Positions 1-8,201 are shown, counted from the first letter of the stretch. The stretch: DNA of 64,000 nt from Lederbergia citrea (GCF_018343525.1 NZ_JAGYPH010000002.1:496001-560000); one strand, 5' to 3'. Translations and numbers: made by a program. Notes: generated by a model not told the origin, from the sequence alone.

Positions 1-1
1 A

Positions 2-169
2 TATCAGAAACAGCTCGGTGCAATTCCGTTTTTGCTTTGCTCGTTTGTCCTTTTCTATTTTGGGTATCGTCTCCTTCCTCGTTCACCGATAAATAAAAAT
101 GGACATTTGCCCGAGGAAGAGGAGCTTGAAAAATCTCCTTCCATTCCGATTGATACACAGAAAAAATAG
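2..169 (+). CDS. C-terminal fragment of a membrane protein (cut by window edge)
   Basis: An open frame enters from the left edge and ends at TAG 167-169, giving 55 residues. It contains one hydrophobic segment (roughly residues 8-26, IPFLLCSFVLFYFGYRLL), followed by a charged tail rich in Glu and Lys. A final membrane helix plus a short polar tail is common at the end of transporters, but the fragment is too short to name a family. An intrinsic terminator follows within a few bases, which supports this being a real gene end. Function unknown. Confidence 0.55.
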   Translation, partial: YQKQLGAIPFLLCSFVLFYFGYRLLPRSPINKNGHLPEEEELEKSPSIPIDTQKK

Positions 170-172
170 TGA

Positions 173-208
173 AATCTCGCCAATCTATTCTCGGCGAGAT
201 TTTTTATT
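173..208 (+). terminator. Intrinsic terminator of the upstream partial gene
   Basis: A perfect 9-bp stem (AATCTCGCC at 173-181 with GGCGAGATT at 193-201) is followed by a T-rich run, directly after the TAG stop at 167-169. Confidence 0.85.
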
Positions 209-266
209 TGATAACTGAAGTGATGAAATAATACTTCGTCGATAAGTTCCAAGAAAGTGAGTAGTC

Positions 267-385
267 GTCCAGCTCCAGCGCCTAGCCCCTCGAGGTCAAA
301 TAACCTGATCCAATAAAAGTCAAAACCGGACTTTTCTTGGATCAGAACATTTGCTTGTCGGGGCTGATTAAGGCGCTTCCGCATT
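267..385. repeat. Dispersed nested palindrome, family A copy 1
   Basis: The left end reads AGCTCCAGCGCCTAGCCCC and the right end GGCGCTTCCGC. The outer arms can pair (GGCGCT/AGCGCC-type and AGCCCC/GGGGCT). The inner part forms its own hairpin, GATCCAA plus AAAAGTC against GGACTTTT plus TTGGATC. The same ends recur at 12591, 22665, 30274, 42967 and 51180. No open frame is supported. It fills most of the gap between the terminator at 208 and the promoter at 425. Confidence 0.8.
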
Positions 386-424
386 AGTTATTGTCCACTG
401 GGTAAACTTCTTAATGAAAAGTTA

Positions 425-452
425 TTGACATTCAAGTCAGTATACATATAAT
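425..452 (+). promoter_or_regulatory. Sigma-A promoter of the iron ABC transporter operon
   Basis: TTGACA at 425-430 and TATAAT at 447-452, both perfect consensus hexamers, are separated by 16 bp. The Fur-like box begins immediately downstream, where it would overlap the transcription start. Confidence 0.85.
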
Positions 453-475
453 TGATATTGAGAATCGTTTTCATT
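453..475. promoter_or_regulatory. Fur-box-like operator
   Basis: TGAGAAT-C-GTTTTCA at 459-473 matches the Bacillus Fur 7-1-7 motif (TGATAAT-N-ATTATCA) at 11 of 14 arm positions. It sits right after the -10 hexamer, a position where Fur-Fe would block transcription. The genes it controls form an importer of the ferric-binding type, which fits. Confidence 0.7.
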
Positions 476-509
476 TAAAGGCAAACTTTACATAAGGGAG
501 AGAACAGTA

Positions 510-1583
510 TTGAGAAAATTACTAGCACTTATCATATGCGTTTTCGTCATGGCTCTTGCAGCTTGTGGAAACCAATCTACAAATGAGAAAGAATCTACGA
601 ATACAAAAAATAAGGAGACTGCTTCTGAAAGTAAAGTGGTTAATCTTTATACAGCTCGGCACTATGATGTCGATAATGAACTTTATAAAAAGTTTGAAGA
701 GGAAACTGGTATTAAAGTCAATCTTATTAAAGGTGAGGCAGATGAATTATTAGAGCGAATTAAACGTGAAGGTGACTCATCACAGGCAGACCTCTTTTTA
801 ACAGCTGATGCAGGAAGATTATTCCGTGCAAAAGAAGCGGGTGTTTTACAACCAGTATCAAGCGATGTTTTAGATAAGCAAATTCCAAAGAAATTTCAAG
901 ATGAAGACCAAATGTGGTATGGTTTAACGAAAAGAGCCCGTGTTCTTCTTTATAATAAAGATAAAGTTAAACCTGAAGAGTTATCAACATATGAAGACCT
1001 TGTTGATCCAAAATGGAAAGGCCGTATATTAGTGCGTTCTTCAGAAAGCGTGTATAATCAATCATTGTTAGCTTCATTCATCGAATTGGATGGAGAAGAT
1101 AAAGCGAAAGAATGGGCAGATGGCATTGTCAAAAACATGGCACAAAGTCCTGAAGGCGGAGATCGTGATCAAGCAAAAGCGATTGCCGCCGGAATCGGTG
1201 ATGTTGCCATCATGAATACGTATTACTTCGGCCAAATGCTTAATTCTGAAGATCCTGAAGAAGTAAAAGTAGCAGAAGAACTCGGCGTATTTTTCCCGAA
1301 CCAAGATACGACTGGTGCACATGTGAACGTGAGTGGTGCCGGCGTTGTGAAAACAGCCAAAAATAAAGACAATGCAATTAAATTACTTGAGTTCTTATCA
1401 GCAAAAGAAGCACAAGGAAGCTTCGCTGAAGCGAACTATGAATATCCAGTCAATGAGGAAGTAGAACCAGCAGAATTATTGAAATCATGGGGAGAATTTA
1501 AAGAACAAGACATCCCGCTTTCCGTACTTGGCAATAACAATGCGAAAGCTATAATGATCTTTAATGAGGTTGGATGGAAATAA
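510..1583 (+). CDS. Iron ABC transporter substrate-binding lipoprotein (FutA/FbpA type)
   Basis: This is the solute-binding component of an ABC importer, anchored outside the membrane by lipid. The TTG start at 510 is preceded by AAGGGAG. Residues 1-19 form a lipoprotein signal with lipobox LAAC, followed by a polar linker of Asn, Thr and Lys. The mature part begins VVNLYTARHYDVDNELY, typical of the Fbp-like type 2 periplasmic-binding fold for ferric iron (FutA, IdiA). Tyr-rich segments such as NTYYFGQ near residue 237 agree with the tyrosines that bind iron in this family, though the ligands cannot be proven by reading. It is followed by a fused two-unit permease and an ATPase. The promoter carries a Fur-box-like site, so induction by iron starvation is inferred. 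Whether the substrate is free Fe3+ or a chelate is not visible. Confidence 0.85.
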   Translation: MRKLLALIICVFVMALAACGNQSTNEKESTNTKNKETASESKVVNLYTARHYDVDNELYKKFEEETGIKVNLIKGEADELLERIKREGDSSQADLFLTADAGRLFRAKEAGVLQPVSSDVLDKQIPKKFQDEDQMWYGLTKRARVLLYNKDKVKPEELSTYEDLVDPKWKGRILVRSSESVYNQSLLASFIELDGEDKAKEWADGIVKNMAQSPEGGDRDQAKAIAAGIGDVAIMNTYYFGQMLNSEDPEEVKVAEELGVFFPNQDTTGAHVNVSGAGVVKTAKNKDNAIKLLEFLSAKEAQGSFAEANYEYPVNEEVEPAELLKSWGEFKEQDIPLSVLGNNNAKAIMIFNEVGWK

Positions 1584-1594
1584 GAAAAGAAAAC

Positions 1595-1680
1595 AGGGGT
1601 CAAAACAGGGGTCTGTCCCCCGGCACGTTAACGCTTTAATGCGCTGGGGGTCAGACCCGACAATAGACCCCGACAATAAA
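1595..1680. repeat. Dispersed GGGGTCAGACCC-type palindrome, copy 1
   Basis: GGGTCTG-T-CCCCC at 1609-1621 pairs with GGGGG-T-CAGACCC at 1646-1658, a 12-bp stem with one mismatch. Partial extra copies of GGGGTC and GACCCC flank it. A related hairpin is at 39117-39152. It lies between the binding-protein and permease genes. Confidence 0.7.
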
Positions 1681-1689
1681 ATAAGTTAA

Positions 1690-1721
1690 CCCTTGTTGCC
1701 CCGTGCAACAAGGGGTTTCTT
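1690..1721 (+). terminator. Intercistronic stem-loop, possible partial terminator
   Basis: CCCTTGTTGC at 1690-1699 pairs perfectly with GCAACAAGGG at 1705-1714 and is followed by GTTTCTT. The weak T run suggests partial termination or protection of the upstream message. Either would give more binding protein than permease, as is usual in such operons. Confidence 0.6.
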
Positions 1722-1748
1722 GCGAGTTAACGGAGTGTGGGGAAAAAG

Positions 1749-3380
1749 ATGCGTAGGTTTCTGGTGAATGTGAACAGTTGGACAATATCGGCGACGATAA
1801 TCATACTTTTGTTGTTCCTGCCTAATTTGGCCATCGTTTCTGGTATGTTCTCGCCATCAAATGAAAACTGGGAGCATATTAAGGAATTTGTGTTATATAA
1901 ATATCTTCAGACATCAATTATTCTAGTAAGTGTAACGGCAATACTTACCATTTTGATTGGACTAAGTCTTGCTTGGTTAATTGCGCAGTATCAGTTTCCA
2001 CTCCGTAATTTTTTGAAATGGGCGCTGATTTTGCCACTTTCCATTCCGCCTTTTATTGGCGCTTACACATACCACGGGATTGTGAATTATACGGGTGTCA
2101 TTCAAAAGACGCTCAGAAATCAGTTTGAAATCGCGGTTAATCCTGCTTATTTTGACATTATGAATATACCAGGCGCAATTTTCATTTACACACTCTTTTT
2201 ATATCCGTATGTATACACCATTACGAGAATCTTTTTATCACAGCAATCTGCCTCTCTAATCGAAAGTGCCCGCATGATGGGAAGAGGGCCTTGGCAGATT
2301 TTCTATAAAGTCGTTCTGCCCATTTCAAGGGTATCCATTATTGGCGGTGCAAGTTTAGTTGTACTGGAAGTTTTGAATGATTATGGTGTTGTCAAATATT
2401 ACGGAATTCAAACATTTAGTACAGCGATTTTCCAAACGTGGTTTGGACTCGGAGATATCGAATCGTCGATTAAGCTTGCCGCGTCACTGATGGGGCTTGT
2501 CATTTTTATTCTCGTCATCGAAAAATTGCTAAGAGGGAAAAAACAATATAGTTTTTCTACGACAAAAATCAGACCCTTGCCGTTAGTTCGCCTAAAAGGA
2601 GCAAAAGCTGCATGGGCAACTGTGTATGGAATGTTCATCTTCAGTCTAGGGTTTTTGATACCCGTCATTCAATTAATTGATTGGTTGATATTAACATGGG
2701 GTAAAATTCCCGCTTACGACTTTCTCACACATGTTAAAAACTCTGTAATGGTAGCAGGCATCAGTTCTATACTCATTATCCTCTTTGCCCTGATTGTCGG
2801 GAATTTCGGCAGGCTTGTGCACGGGAGAATAGCGAAAACATTGCCGAAGCTGACAATCCTTGGCTATTCGATTCCAGGTGCGGTGATTGCCGTCGCTGTT
2901 GTCACAGCATTTATTGCCATTGATAAGTCGCTTGCACCACTCTATAATTTAATGGGAATCAGCACTACACTCCTTTTAAGCGTCAGTCTTGTCATGCTGA
3001 TTTCAGCCTATATCATTCGCTTTTTTGCGATTGGCTATAATTCAATCGAATCGGGGTACGATAAAATTGGCACCGATTTCCGCGATGCATCAAGACTGCT
3101 CGGGATGGGATTGACAAAAACTTTTTTCAAAGTTGATATTCCTATGATGAAGGGTGCCATCATCAGTGGATTTATTCTTGTATTTATCGATATTTTAAAA
3201 GAAATACCATTAACCTTAATTCTTCGTCCGTTTAACTTTGAAACATTATCAACGAAAGCATTTCAATATGCAAGTGATGAGAAAATAATGGAAGCCTCAC
3301 ATGCTTCTTTACTTATTGTTGGAATCAGCGCTTTAGCCATTTTTGTATTTCATAAGCTACTTGAAAAGGAGCCACAATAA
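1749..3380 (+). CDS. Iron ABC transporter permease, two fused units (FbpB type)
   Basis: This is the membrane channel of the importer. About 543 residues with roughly twelve hydrophobic segments form two BPD_transp_1 units in one chain. Each unit has a cytoplasmic EAA loop that docks the ATPase: SARMMGRGPWQIFYKVVLP in the first half and DASRLLGMGLTKTFFKVDIP in the second. Length and duplicated layout fit FbpB/FutB-type ferric permeases. The frame can also start at GTG 1737, but that codon sits directly on GGAG, whereas ATG 1749 has GGGGA at a normal distance. The ATPase gene follows after one base. No transfer signs are evident apart from its position upstream of rpoE, where B. subtilis has other genes. 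Confidence 0.85.
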   Translation: MRRFLVNVNSWTISATIIILLLFLPNLAIVSGMFSPSNENWEHIKEFVLYKYLQTSIILVSVTAILTILIGLSLAWLIAQYQFPLRNFLKWALILPLSIPPFIGAYTYHGIVNYTGVIQKTLRNQFEIAVNPAYFDIMNIPGAIFIYTLFLYPYVYTITRIFLSQQSASLIESARMMGRGPWQIFYKVVLPISRVSIIGGASLVVLEVLNDYGVVKYYGIQTFSTAIFQTWFGLGDIESSIKLAASLMGLVIFILVIEKLLRGKKQYSFSTTKIRPLPLVRLKGAKAAWATVYGMFIFSLGFLIPVIQLIDWLILTWGKIPAYDFLTHVKNSVMVAGISSILIILFALIVGNFGRLVHGRIAKTLPKLTILGYSIPGAVIAVAVVTAFIAIDKSLAPLYNLMGISTTLLLSVSLVMLISAYIIRFFAIGYNSIESGYDKIGTDFRDASRLLGMGLTKTFFKVDIPMMKGAIISGFILVFIDILKEIPLTLILRPFNFETLSTKAFQYASDEKIMEASHASLLIVGISALAIFVFHKLLEKEPQ

Positions 3381-3381
3381 G

Positions 3382-4122
3382 ATGTTTATAAACTTAGAAA
3401 ATGTTTGTTTCTCATATCCGCACGTAAAAGAAAAAGCACTTGATTGTTTTTCAATGACCATTGAAAAAGGTGAAGTGATTTCAATATTAGGCCCAAGTGG
3501 AAGTGGAAAAAGCACAGTGTTACGCTTGTTAGCTGGCTTGGAAGTTCCAACTGAAGGGTTATTTTCCATTCAAGAAAAAGTGATCTTTGATAAAAAAACG
3601 TTTATTCAACCAGAAAAACGCGGGATTGGCATGGTATTTCAAGACTATGCACTATTTCCTCATATGACCGTAGCTGAAAACATCTTGTTCGGGCTTTTTA
3701 ATATGAAAAAAGCCGAGAAGAAAAAACGGTTAAGAGAAGTTTTGGAATTAGTTGAATTAACCGATTTTGAAAAGCGATATCCTCATCAATTAAGCGGCGG
3801 GCAGCAACAACGGGTAGCCATCGCTAGGGCAATCGCTCCAAATCCAAATCTCATCTTGCTTGATGAGCCATTTAGTAACTTGGATGCGGAATTACAATTA
3901 AAAATCAGAAAAGATTTACGCGCCATTTTAAAAAACGCAGAAATCACTTCAATTTTCGTAACCCATGATGAAAATGATGCGCTCGCAATCGCCGATCGAA
4001 TCGTGAAAATTCAAAAAGGTAAGATTAAAAATGTTGGCAGACCTTGTGATTTATTAGGCGGGCAAGTCCTTCCCAATGATGAATCAGCACAGCAAGAACA
4101 ACGCGTCTTAGTCGGCGTTTGA
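3382..4122 (+). CDS. Iron ABC transporter ATP-binding protein (FbpC type)
   Basis: This is the cytoplasmic ATPase that drives the importer, 246 residues. In order are visible Walker A GPSGSGKST, Q-loop QDYALFP, signature LSGGQQQRVA, Walker B LILLDEPF and switch His in THDENDA. The open frame extends upstream to 3343 inside the permease gene, but ATG 3382 has AAAAGGAG 10 bp upstream and gives the usual N-terminus MFINLENVCFSYP. The gene is shorter than FbpC proteins with a long C-terminal regulatory domain; only about 30 residues follow the core. It is the last gene of the operon, with a weak terminator after it. Confidence 0.88.
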   Translation: MFINLENVCFSYPHVKEKALDCFSMTIEKGEVISILGPSGSGKSTVLRLLAGLEVPTEGLFSIQEKVIFDKKTFIQPEKRGIGMVFQDYALFPHMTVAENILFGLFNMKKAEKKKRLREVLELVELTDFEKRYPHQLSGGQQQRVAIARAIAPNPNLILLDEPFSNLDAELQLKIRKDLRAILKNAEITSIFVTHDENDALAIADRIVKIQKGKIKNVGRPCDLLGGQVLPNDESAQQEQRVLVGV

Positions 4123-4143
4123 GCAACGGAGAATTACGGATAA

Positions 4144-4177
4144 GCCTAATCTCATTTAGAGGGATTGGGCATTCTTT
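4144..4177 (+). terminator. Weak terminator of the iron transporter operon
   Basis: GCCTAATC at 4144-4151 pairs with GATTGGGC at 4163-4170 (one G-T pair) and is followed by ATTCTTT. The T run is short, so efficiency is uncertain. Confidence 0.5.
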
Positions 4178-4274
4178 ATGTAATTGATAGGTGCCGGATA
4201 CCTCCTTAGAAAATAAGTATGTTTTCAAAAAATTACGCACATCGTAAAATCAAATAAATATTAGCGGAAAACAG

Positions 4275-4304
4275 TGGCATAAATGAAAACAATTTGTTTA
4301 TAAT
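4275..4304 (+). promoter_or_regulatory. Possible sigma-A promoter of rpoE
   Basis: TATAAT at 4299-4304 is a perfect -10. The best upstream element, TGGCAT at 4275-4280 with an 18-bp gap, is a poor -35. It precedes a long structured leader of rpoE. Confidence 0.4.
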
Positions 4305-4318
4305 GTTGAGTATGGATT

Positions 4319-4432
4319 TAGACCTGCTTGATGCAGGTCACAACGGCGAGACCATAAAGTAGTGGAGAACTTAGCCGTTGCATATGAATACTAAGGCTTT
4401 TAAATGGACTAGCGCTTTCGCTTTTCCGTTCG
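4319..4432. repeat. Structured rpoE leader, diverged relative of repeat family A
   Basis: Two hairpins are visible: GACCTGC (4321-4327) with GCAGGTC (4333-4339), and CAACGGC (4341-4347) with GCCGTTG (4374-4380). The segment matches the internal insertion of the repeat at 42967-43150 in several places (GATGC, GTCA-AACGGCG, TTAGCCGTT) and ends in GCGCTTTCGCTTTTC, close to the family A end GCGCTTCCGCTTTTC. A diverged copy therefore appears to form much of the gap from 4123 to 4470. Confidence 0.5.
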
Positions 4433-4470
4433 CCTTTTAATTATACAAGACTGAAAGGGTGTGCGTTTTT

Positions 4471-5025
4471 TTGAATTTGCAGCTATTGTCCAAAGAAGAA
4501 CGTAAGCAAATGTCTTTCGTTGAAGTTGCTCAGCATATTTTCGATGAAAAAAGAGAACCGATTGCATTTAAAGATCTTGTTGATGAGATTGCAAGTATCC
4601 TCGAGATATCGGGTGAGGAACTTCGTTCAAGAATGGTTCAATTCTACACAGATTTGAATGTGGAAGGCCGGTTTTTATCACTCGGAGAAAACCGCTGGGG
4701 TTTACGTGAATGGTATCCATTTGAACAAATTGATGAAGAAGTGTTCGTTCCTGCTAAGCCAAAGAAGAAAAAGGCGAAAAAAGCGGTAGCAGAGGACATT
4801 GAAGATCTTGATGATGAGGATCTTGACTACGATGAAGATGATTTTGATGATCCGGAAGAACTCATAGAAGACGAGGAAGAAGAAGAAAGCCTCGAGGCAC
4901 TCCGTGAAGAAGAAGAGGAGGAATTCGAGGAAGAAGAATTACTCGAAGATGATGCCTACGAGATAGAAGATGAAGAAGAAGTTGAGATTGACGAGGAAGT
5001 AGAAGAGGAAGAAGAAGAGGAATAA
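4471..5025 (+). CDS. rpoE: DNA-directed RNA polymerase delta subunit
   Basis: Delta is an RNA polymerase accessory subunit of Gram-positive bacteria that displaces nucleic acids from the enzyme and sharpens its response to initiating NTP levels. Residues about 1-90 form the winged-helix HARE-HTH domain (SKEERKQMSFVEVAQHIFDE, then FYTDLNVEGRFLSLGENRWG). From about residue 105 to the end the protein is nearly all Asp and Glu, the unstructured acidic tail that defines the family. TTG 4471 is chosen because it follows AAAGGGTG at a normal distance and gives the family-like N-terminus; an upstream GTG at 4459 overlaps that site. Length is 184 residues. pyrG follows, as in B. subtilis, and delta is known to affect NTP-sensitive initiation. 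Confidence 0.93.
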   Translation: MNLQLLSKEERKQMSFVEVAQHIFDEKREPIAFKDLVDEIASILEISGEELRSRMVQFYTDLNVEGRFLSLGENRWGLREWYPFEQIDEEVFVPAKPKKKKAKKAVAEDIEDLDDEDLDYDEDDFDDPEELIEDEEEEESLEALREEEEEEFEEEELLEDDAYEIEDEEEVEIDEEVEEEEEEE

Positions 5026-5030
5026 TCCAC

Positions 5031-5074
5031 TTGACTTCTCCAAAGTGAATATGTAATATTTTATATTGGGCTCC
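5031..5074 (+). promoter_or_regulatory. pyrG promoter with GGGCTC initial transcribed sequence
   Basis: TTGACT at 5031-5036 and TAATAT at 5054-5059 are separated by 17 bp. Eight bases later the predicted transcript starts GGGCTCC (5068-5074). In B. subtilis pyrG the start GGGC is the site of CTP-sensitive reiterative addition of G. The match in position and sequence is direct; the mechanism here is inferred from that system. Confidence 0.85.
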
Positions 5075-5101
5075 TTGAAAAAGGACGAAGACAAAATATG
5101 C

Positions 5102-5143
5102 ACGCTCCCTTACATTTGTTGCGGGAGCGTTTTTTATTTTTTT
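5102..5143 (+). terminator. pyrG leader attenuator
   Basis: ACGCTCCC at 5102-5109 pairs with GGGAGCGT at 5123-5130 and is followed by a long T-rich run, about 60 bp upstream of the pyrG start. The 5' arm is C/U-rich (CTCCCTT). This lets a poly-G tract made at the transcript start pair with it and prevent termination when CTP is low, as established for B. subtilis pyrG. Confidence 0.88.
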
Positions 5144-5202
5144 AGGAGAGAATAACACAATATATATTAAAGCTTAGCAGTGCCAAGAAGGAGGAAGAAA
5201 TT

Positions 5203-6801
5203 GTGTCAAAATATATTTTCGTAACCGGTGGGGTTGTATCATCACTTGGGAAAGGAATCACTGCCGCATCACTCGGCCGCCTTTTGAAAAATCGTGGATT
5301 AAGTGTCACCATCCAAAAATTTGATCCTTATATAAATGTTGACCCAGGGACAATGAGCCCGTATCAGCATGGAGAAGTATTCGTGACAGAGGATGGAGCG
5401 GAAACAGACCTTGACCTTGGCCATTATGAGCGTTTTGTTGATATTAATTTAAATAAATACAGCAGTGTAACAACTGGAAAAGTATACTCGGAAGTTTTGA
5501 AAAAAGAACGTCGTGGCGATTATCATGGCGGCACCGTTCAAGTCATTCCGCATATTACAAATGAAATTAAAGATCGGATTTACCGAGCTGCTGAAAAAAC
5601 TAACGCAGATATCGTTATTACTGAAATCGGCGGCACTGTCGGTGATATTGAATCTCTGCCATTTCTTGAAGCGATCCGCCAGATGAAAAACGATGTTGGC
5701 CGGGACAATGTGATGTATATTCACTGTACACTTGTTCCTTATATAAAAGCGGCAGGCGAAATGAAAACAAAGCCAACACAACATAGCGTAAAGGAACTTC
5801 GTAGCCTTGGAATACAGCCAAACGTAATCGTTGTACGTACGGAAATGCCAATTTCTCAAGATATGAAAGATAAAATTGCGTTGTTTTGTGATATCGACAA
5901 AGAAGCGGTGATTGAAGCAGGTGATGCGAGTACTCTTTACTCGATTCCACTTTCACTACAAGACCAAAATTTAGATCAGATTGTTTGTAATCACTTAAAG
6001 CTTGTTTGCGGTGAAGCAGACATGACTGAGTGGAAACAGCTTGTTGATCAAGTGGAAGGTCTTACGAAAAAGACGACCATCGCCCTAGTAGGAAAATATG
6101 TTGAGCTGCAAGATGCCTATATCTCAGTAGTAGAAGCGTTAAAGCATGCAGGCTACTCATTCGATTCTGATATCGAAATCAAATGGCTGAATGCAGAGCT
6201 TGTTTCTTCAGAAAACACGGAGGAACTACTCGGTGATGTTGACGGAATTCTTGTGCCAGGTGGTTTTGGTGATCGAGGCGTAGACGGAAAAATGGCCGCT
6301 ATCCAATATGCACGTGAAAATAAAATCCCGTTTCTCGGCATTTGCCTAGGAATGCAGCTTGCTTCTGTAGAATATGCACGTAATGTTCTCGGTCTCGAAA
6401 CAGCTCACTCTTCGGAAATCAACCCTGTAACTGATTATCCGGTCATCGATCTTTTACCAGACCAAGAAGAAGTGGAAAATCTCGGAGGAACACTGCGTTT
6501 AGGTCTATATCCATGTAAATTGCGTCCGGGAACAAAGGCTCACGAAGTTTACAAAACAGACATTGTCCAAGAACGTCATCGCCATCGTTATGAATTCAAT
6601 AACGAGTACCGTGAGCAAATGGAAAACGCTGGATTCATCTTCTCCGGGACAAGCCCAGACGGACATCTCGTTGAAATTATTGAATTAGAGGACCATCCAT
6701 GGTTTGTTGCATGTCAATTCCATCCTGAATTCACATCGCGGCCAACACGCCCACAGCCATTATTTTACGGATTTATTGAGGCTTCATTAAATAATAAATA
6801 A
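5203..6801 (+). CDS. pyrG: CTP synthase
   Basis: CTP synthase makes CTP from UTP, ATP and glutamine in the cytoplasm, the last step of pyrimidine nucleotide synthesis. The chain has 532 residues. Its N-terminal amidoligase half begins [16 protein letters not shown], the P-loop region, and includes [14 protein letters not shown]. The C-terminal class I glutamine amidotransferase has the nucleophile Cys381 in GICLGMQLA and the His-Glu pair in FHPEF near residue 513. GTG 5203 follows AAGGAGG. It has its own promoter and CTP-responsive attenuator between rpoE and pyrG, and a strong terminator after it. Nothing in the sequence departs from the family. Confidence 0.97.
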   Translation: MSKYIFVTGGVVSSLGKGITAASLGRLLKNRGLSVTIQKFDPYINVDPGTMSPYQHGEVFVTEDGAETDLDLGHYERFVDINLNKYSSVTTGKVYSEVLKKERRGDYHGGTVQVIPHITNEIKDRIYRAAEKTNADIVITEIGGTVGDIESLPFLEAIRQMKNDVGRDNVMYIHCTLVPYIKAAGEMKTKPTQHSVKELRSLGIQPNVIVVRTEMPISQDMKDKIALFCDIDKEAVIEAGDASTLYSIPLSLQDQNLDQIVCNHLKLVCGEADMTEWKQLVDQVEGLTKKTTIALVGKYVELQDAYISVVEALKHAGYSFDSDIEIKWLNAELVSSENTEELLGDVDGILVPGGFGDRGVDGKMAAIQYARENKIPFLGICLGMQLASVEYARNVLGLETAHSSEINPVTDYPVIDLLPDQEEVENLGGTLRLGLYPCKLRPGTKAHEVYKTDIVQERHRHRYEFNNEYREQMENAGFIFSGTSPDGHLVEIIELEDHPWFVACQFHPEFTSRPTRPQPLFYGFIEASLNNK

Positions 6802-6803
6802 TG

Positions 6804-6839
6804 AAAAGGACCAACTCCTTCGCGAGTCGGTCCTTTTTT
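6804..6839 (+). terminator. pyrG terminator
   Basis: AAAAGGACC at 6804-6812 pairs with GGTCCTTTT at 6829-6837; inside it ACTC pairs with GAGT. It ends in a T run. Confidence 0.9.
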
Positions 6840-6846
6840 CATTCAT

Positions 6847-6996
6847 TGTCTAGCTCCTTCGCCCAGCGACTAGCAAACTTCAGGCTTCTTCCTACGATAA
6901 GTCAACATCGGTTCGCCTTTTAGGCTCACCGTGTTTCCTTTATCTCGTCAGAATCCTTATAAGTTTGTACGTCGCTAAACGGGCGCTTCCGCTTTT
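6847..6996. repeat. Dispersed nested palindrome, second subfamily of A
   Basis: The element starts TGTCTAGCTCC and ends GGGCGCTTCCGCTTTTCC, the same outer ends as family A, but its body is different. CGCCC plus GCGAC near the left pair with GTCGC plus GGGCG near the right, so the two-step outer stem is kept with other bases. It fills the whole gap between the pyrG terminator and ywjG. Confidence 0.65.
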
Positions 6997-6997
6997 C

Positions 6998-7516
6998 CTA
7001 ATATTCATCCAATATTTCTTCGACTGTAAACCGCAAAGCAAAATAAATATACAGTGCTGCCATTAACGAGGGAAAGCCAATTCGATTGCCGTCTTCTGTT
7101 GGAAGAAGCGGCTTAAGCAAATGTGTATGAATATGAACATCTGCAAGTTCAGCCAAGCTTTTTCCTTCAGCTTTTTTATTACCTGAAACCACAACAAATG
7201 GAACTTCTTTTCGAGCGAGCTCTTCCCCTAATAAGACGGCTTCTTCATCGTCTGAAAATCTCGTGAATATGATGACCCGATCAGCGCCGGTTAAAGCGGA
7301 AACGGCATCTAATCGCTCCGCTCTCCGAAGTGGTTCCTCTCCTTCTAATGCTTCTATTACAACACCATCCATTTCTTGGAAACCCTTTAAATAGATAGTT
7401 CCTTCTCCTACAGGTGCTTGTGCCAAAACCCGAGCCCCATCCTCGATTTGGAATTCTTCATTTTCAAAGATGCGTTTAAATAAGCCCGTCAATTGTGTTG
7501 TAAACATTTTTTGCAT
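6998..7516 (-). CDS. ywjG: DUF2529 family protein YwjG
   Basis: A 172-residue cytoplasmic protein of the DUF2529 family, recognised by its sequence and its conserved place between pyrG and spo0F on the opposite strand. The N-terminus MQKMFTTQLTGLFKRIFENEE is followed by alternating beta and alpha stretches (DRVIIFTRFSDDEEAVLLGE, then VPFVVVSGNK). These resemble a sugar-isomerase (SIS) or Rossmann-like fold that binds a phosphosugar; this fold is an inference. The biochemical role is not known to me. The start at 7516 has AAGGAG upstream on the minus strand. It is convergent with pyrG and divergent from spo0F. Confidence 0.85.
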   Translation of the reverse strand: MQKMFTTQLTGLFKRIFENEEFQIEDGARVLAQAPVGEGTIYLKGFQEMDGVVIEALEGEEPLRRAERLDAVSALTGADRVIIFTRFSDDEEAVLLGEELARKEVPFVVVSGNKKAEGKSLAELADVHIHTHLLKPLLPTEDGNRIGFPSLMAALYIYFALRFTVEEILDEY

Positions 7517-7620
7517 CTATATTCGCTCCTTTTCACGCATTTCTACTATTATACTTGCATCAAGCTGCGAATTAAAGTTTGCGATATCAACTTATATGTC
7601 AGAATAATTTGCAATTTATT

Positions 7621-7649
7621 AAAGGAGAAAACCGTCGAATGTAGAATAG
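7621..7649 (+). promoter_or_regulatory. Sigma-H-type promoter of spo0F with overlapping Spo0A-like box
   Basis: AAAGGAGAA at 7621-7629 fits the -35 pattern RNAGGAWWW with one exception, and GTAGAATAG at 7641-7649 fits RNNGAATWW at all but its last base; the gap is 11 bp. CGTCGAA at 7633-7639 differs at one base from the Spo0A box TGTCGAA. In B. subtilis spo0F is transcribed by sigma-H and controlled by Spo0A, so both elements are expected here. Confidence 0.65.
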
Positions 7650-7742
7650 TATAAATAAGGCAAAAATGTATTGGAAATACATCTTAATACCCTATGAATA
7701 TAGTCGGATGTTCTTTATTATTAACATAAAGAGGGGGATATA

Positions 7743-8117
7743 ATGAAAGAGAAAATCTTGATTGTTGATGACCAGTTCGGCATTAGAGTATTACTTAATG
7801 AAATACTGCAAAAAGAAGGCTATCAAATTTTCCAAGCAGCGAATGGACTTCAAGCGCTCGCAATCACTAAAGACCATGCCCCTGATCTTGTATTACTCGA
7901 TATGAAAATTCCGGGTATGGATGGTCTAGAGATATTAGAAAAAATGAAGAAAATAAATGCTGATATTCGCGTAATCATTATGACTGCTTATGGTGAATTA
8001 GCAATGATTGAAGCGGCGAAAAGCTTGGGAGCGCTTGCTCATTTTTCAAAGCCTTTTGATATTGAAGAAATTCGTCGGGCTGTCAGGGAGTTTCTACCGA
8101 TCAAAATGGATTCATAG
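7743..8117 (+). CDS. spo0F: Sporulation phosphorelay response regulator Spo0F
   Basis: Spo0F is the single-domain receiver that takes phosphate from sensor kinases and passes it to Spo0B, the first relay step toward sporulation. The 124 residues form one complete receiver domain with no output domain. Acidic pocket Asp9-Asp10 lies in ILIVDDQFG, the phosphorylation site Asp53 in VLLDMKIPG, the switch Thr in VIIMTAYGE and the conserved Lys in HFSKPF. A GGGGG-containing ribosome site precedes ATG 7743. The sigma-H-like promoter upstream and fbaA downstream match B. subtilis. Confidence 0.97.
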   Translation: MKEKILIVDDQFGIRVLLNEILQKEGYQIFQAANGLQALAITKDHAPDLVLLDMKIPGMDGLEILEKMKKINADIRVIIMTAYGELAMIEAAKSLGALAHFSKPFDIEEIRRAVREFLPIKMDS

Positions 8118-8201
8118 CAAAGTATATTTTAAACGATTTTTTATTTTACATAAACCAACTTTTTCCTCCGGGCTCTTTCAACAAAAAATAACCTTTCTTT
8201 G

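Noticed and set aside
4862..5158. 98-residue Leu/Arg-rich open frame on the minus strand
   Set aside because: It is the complement of the GAA/GAG-rich acidic tail of rpoE and has no ribosome site.
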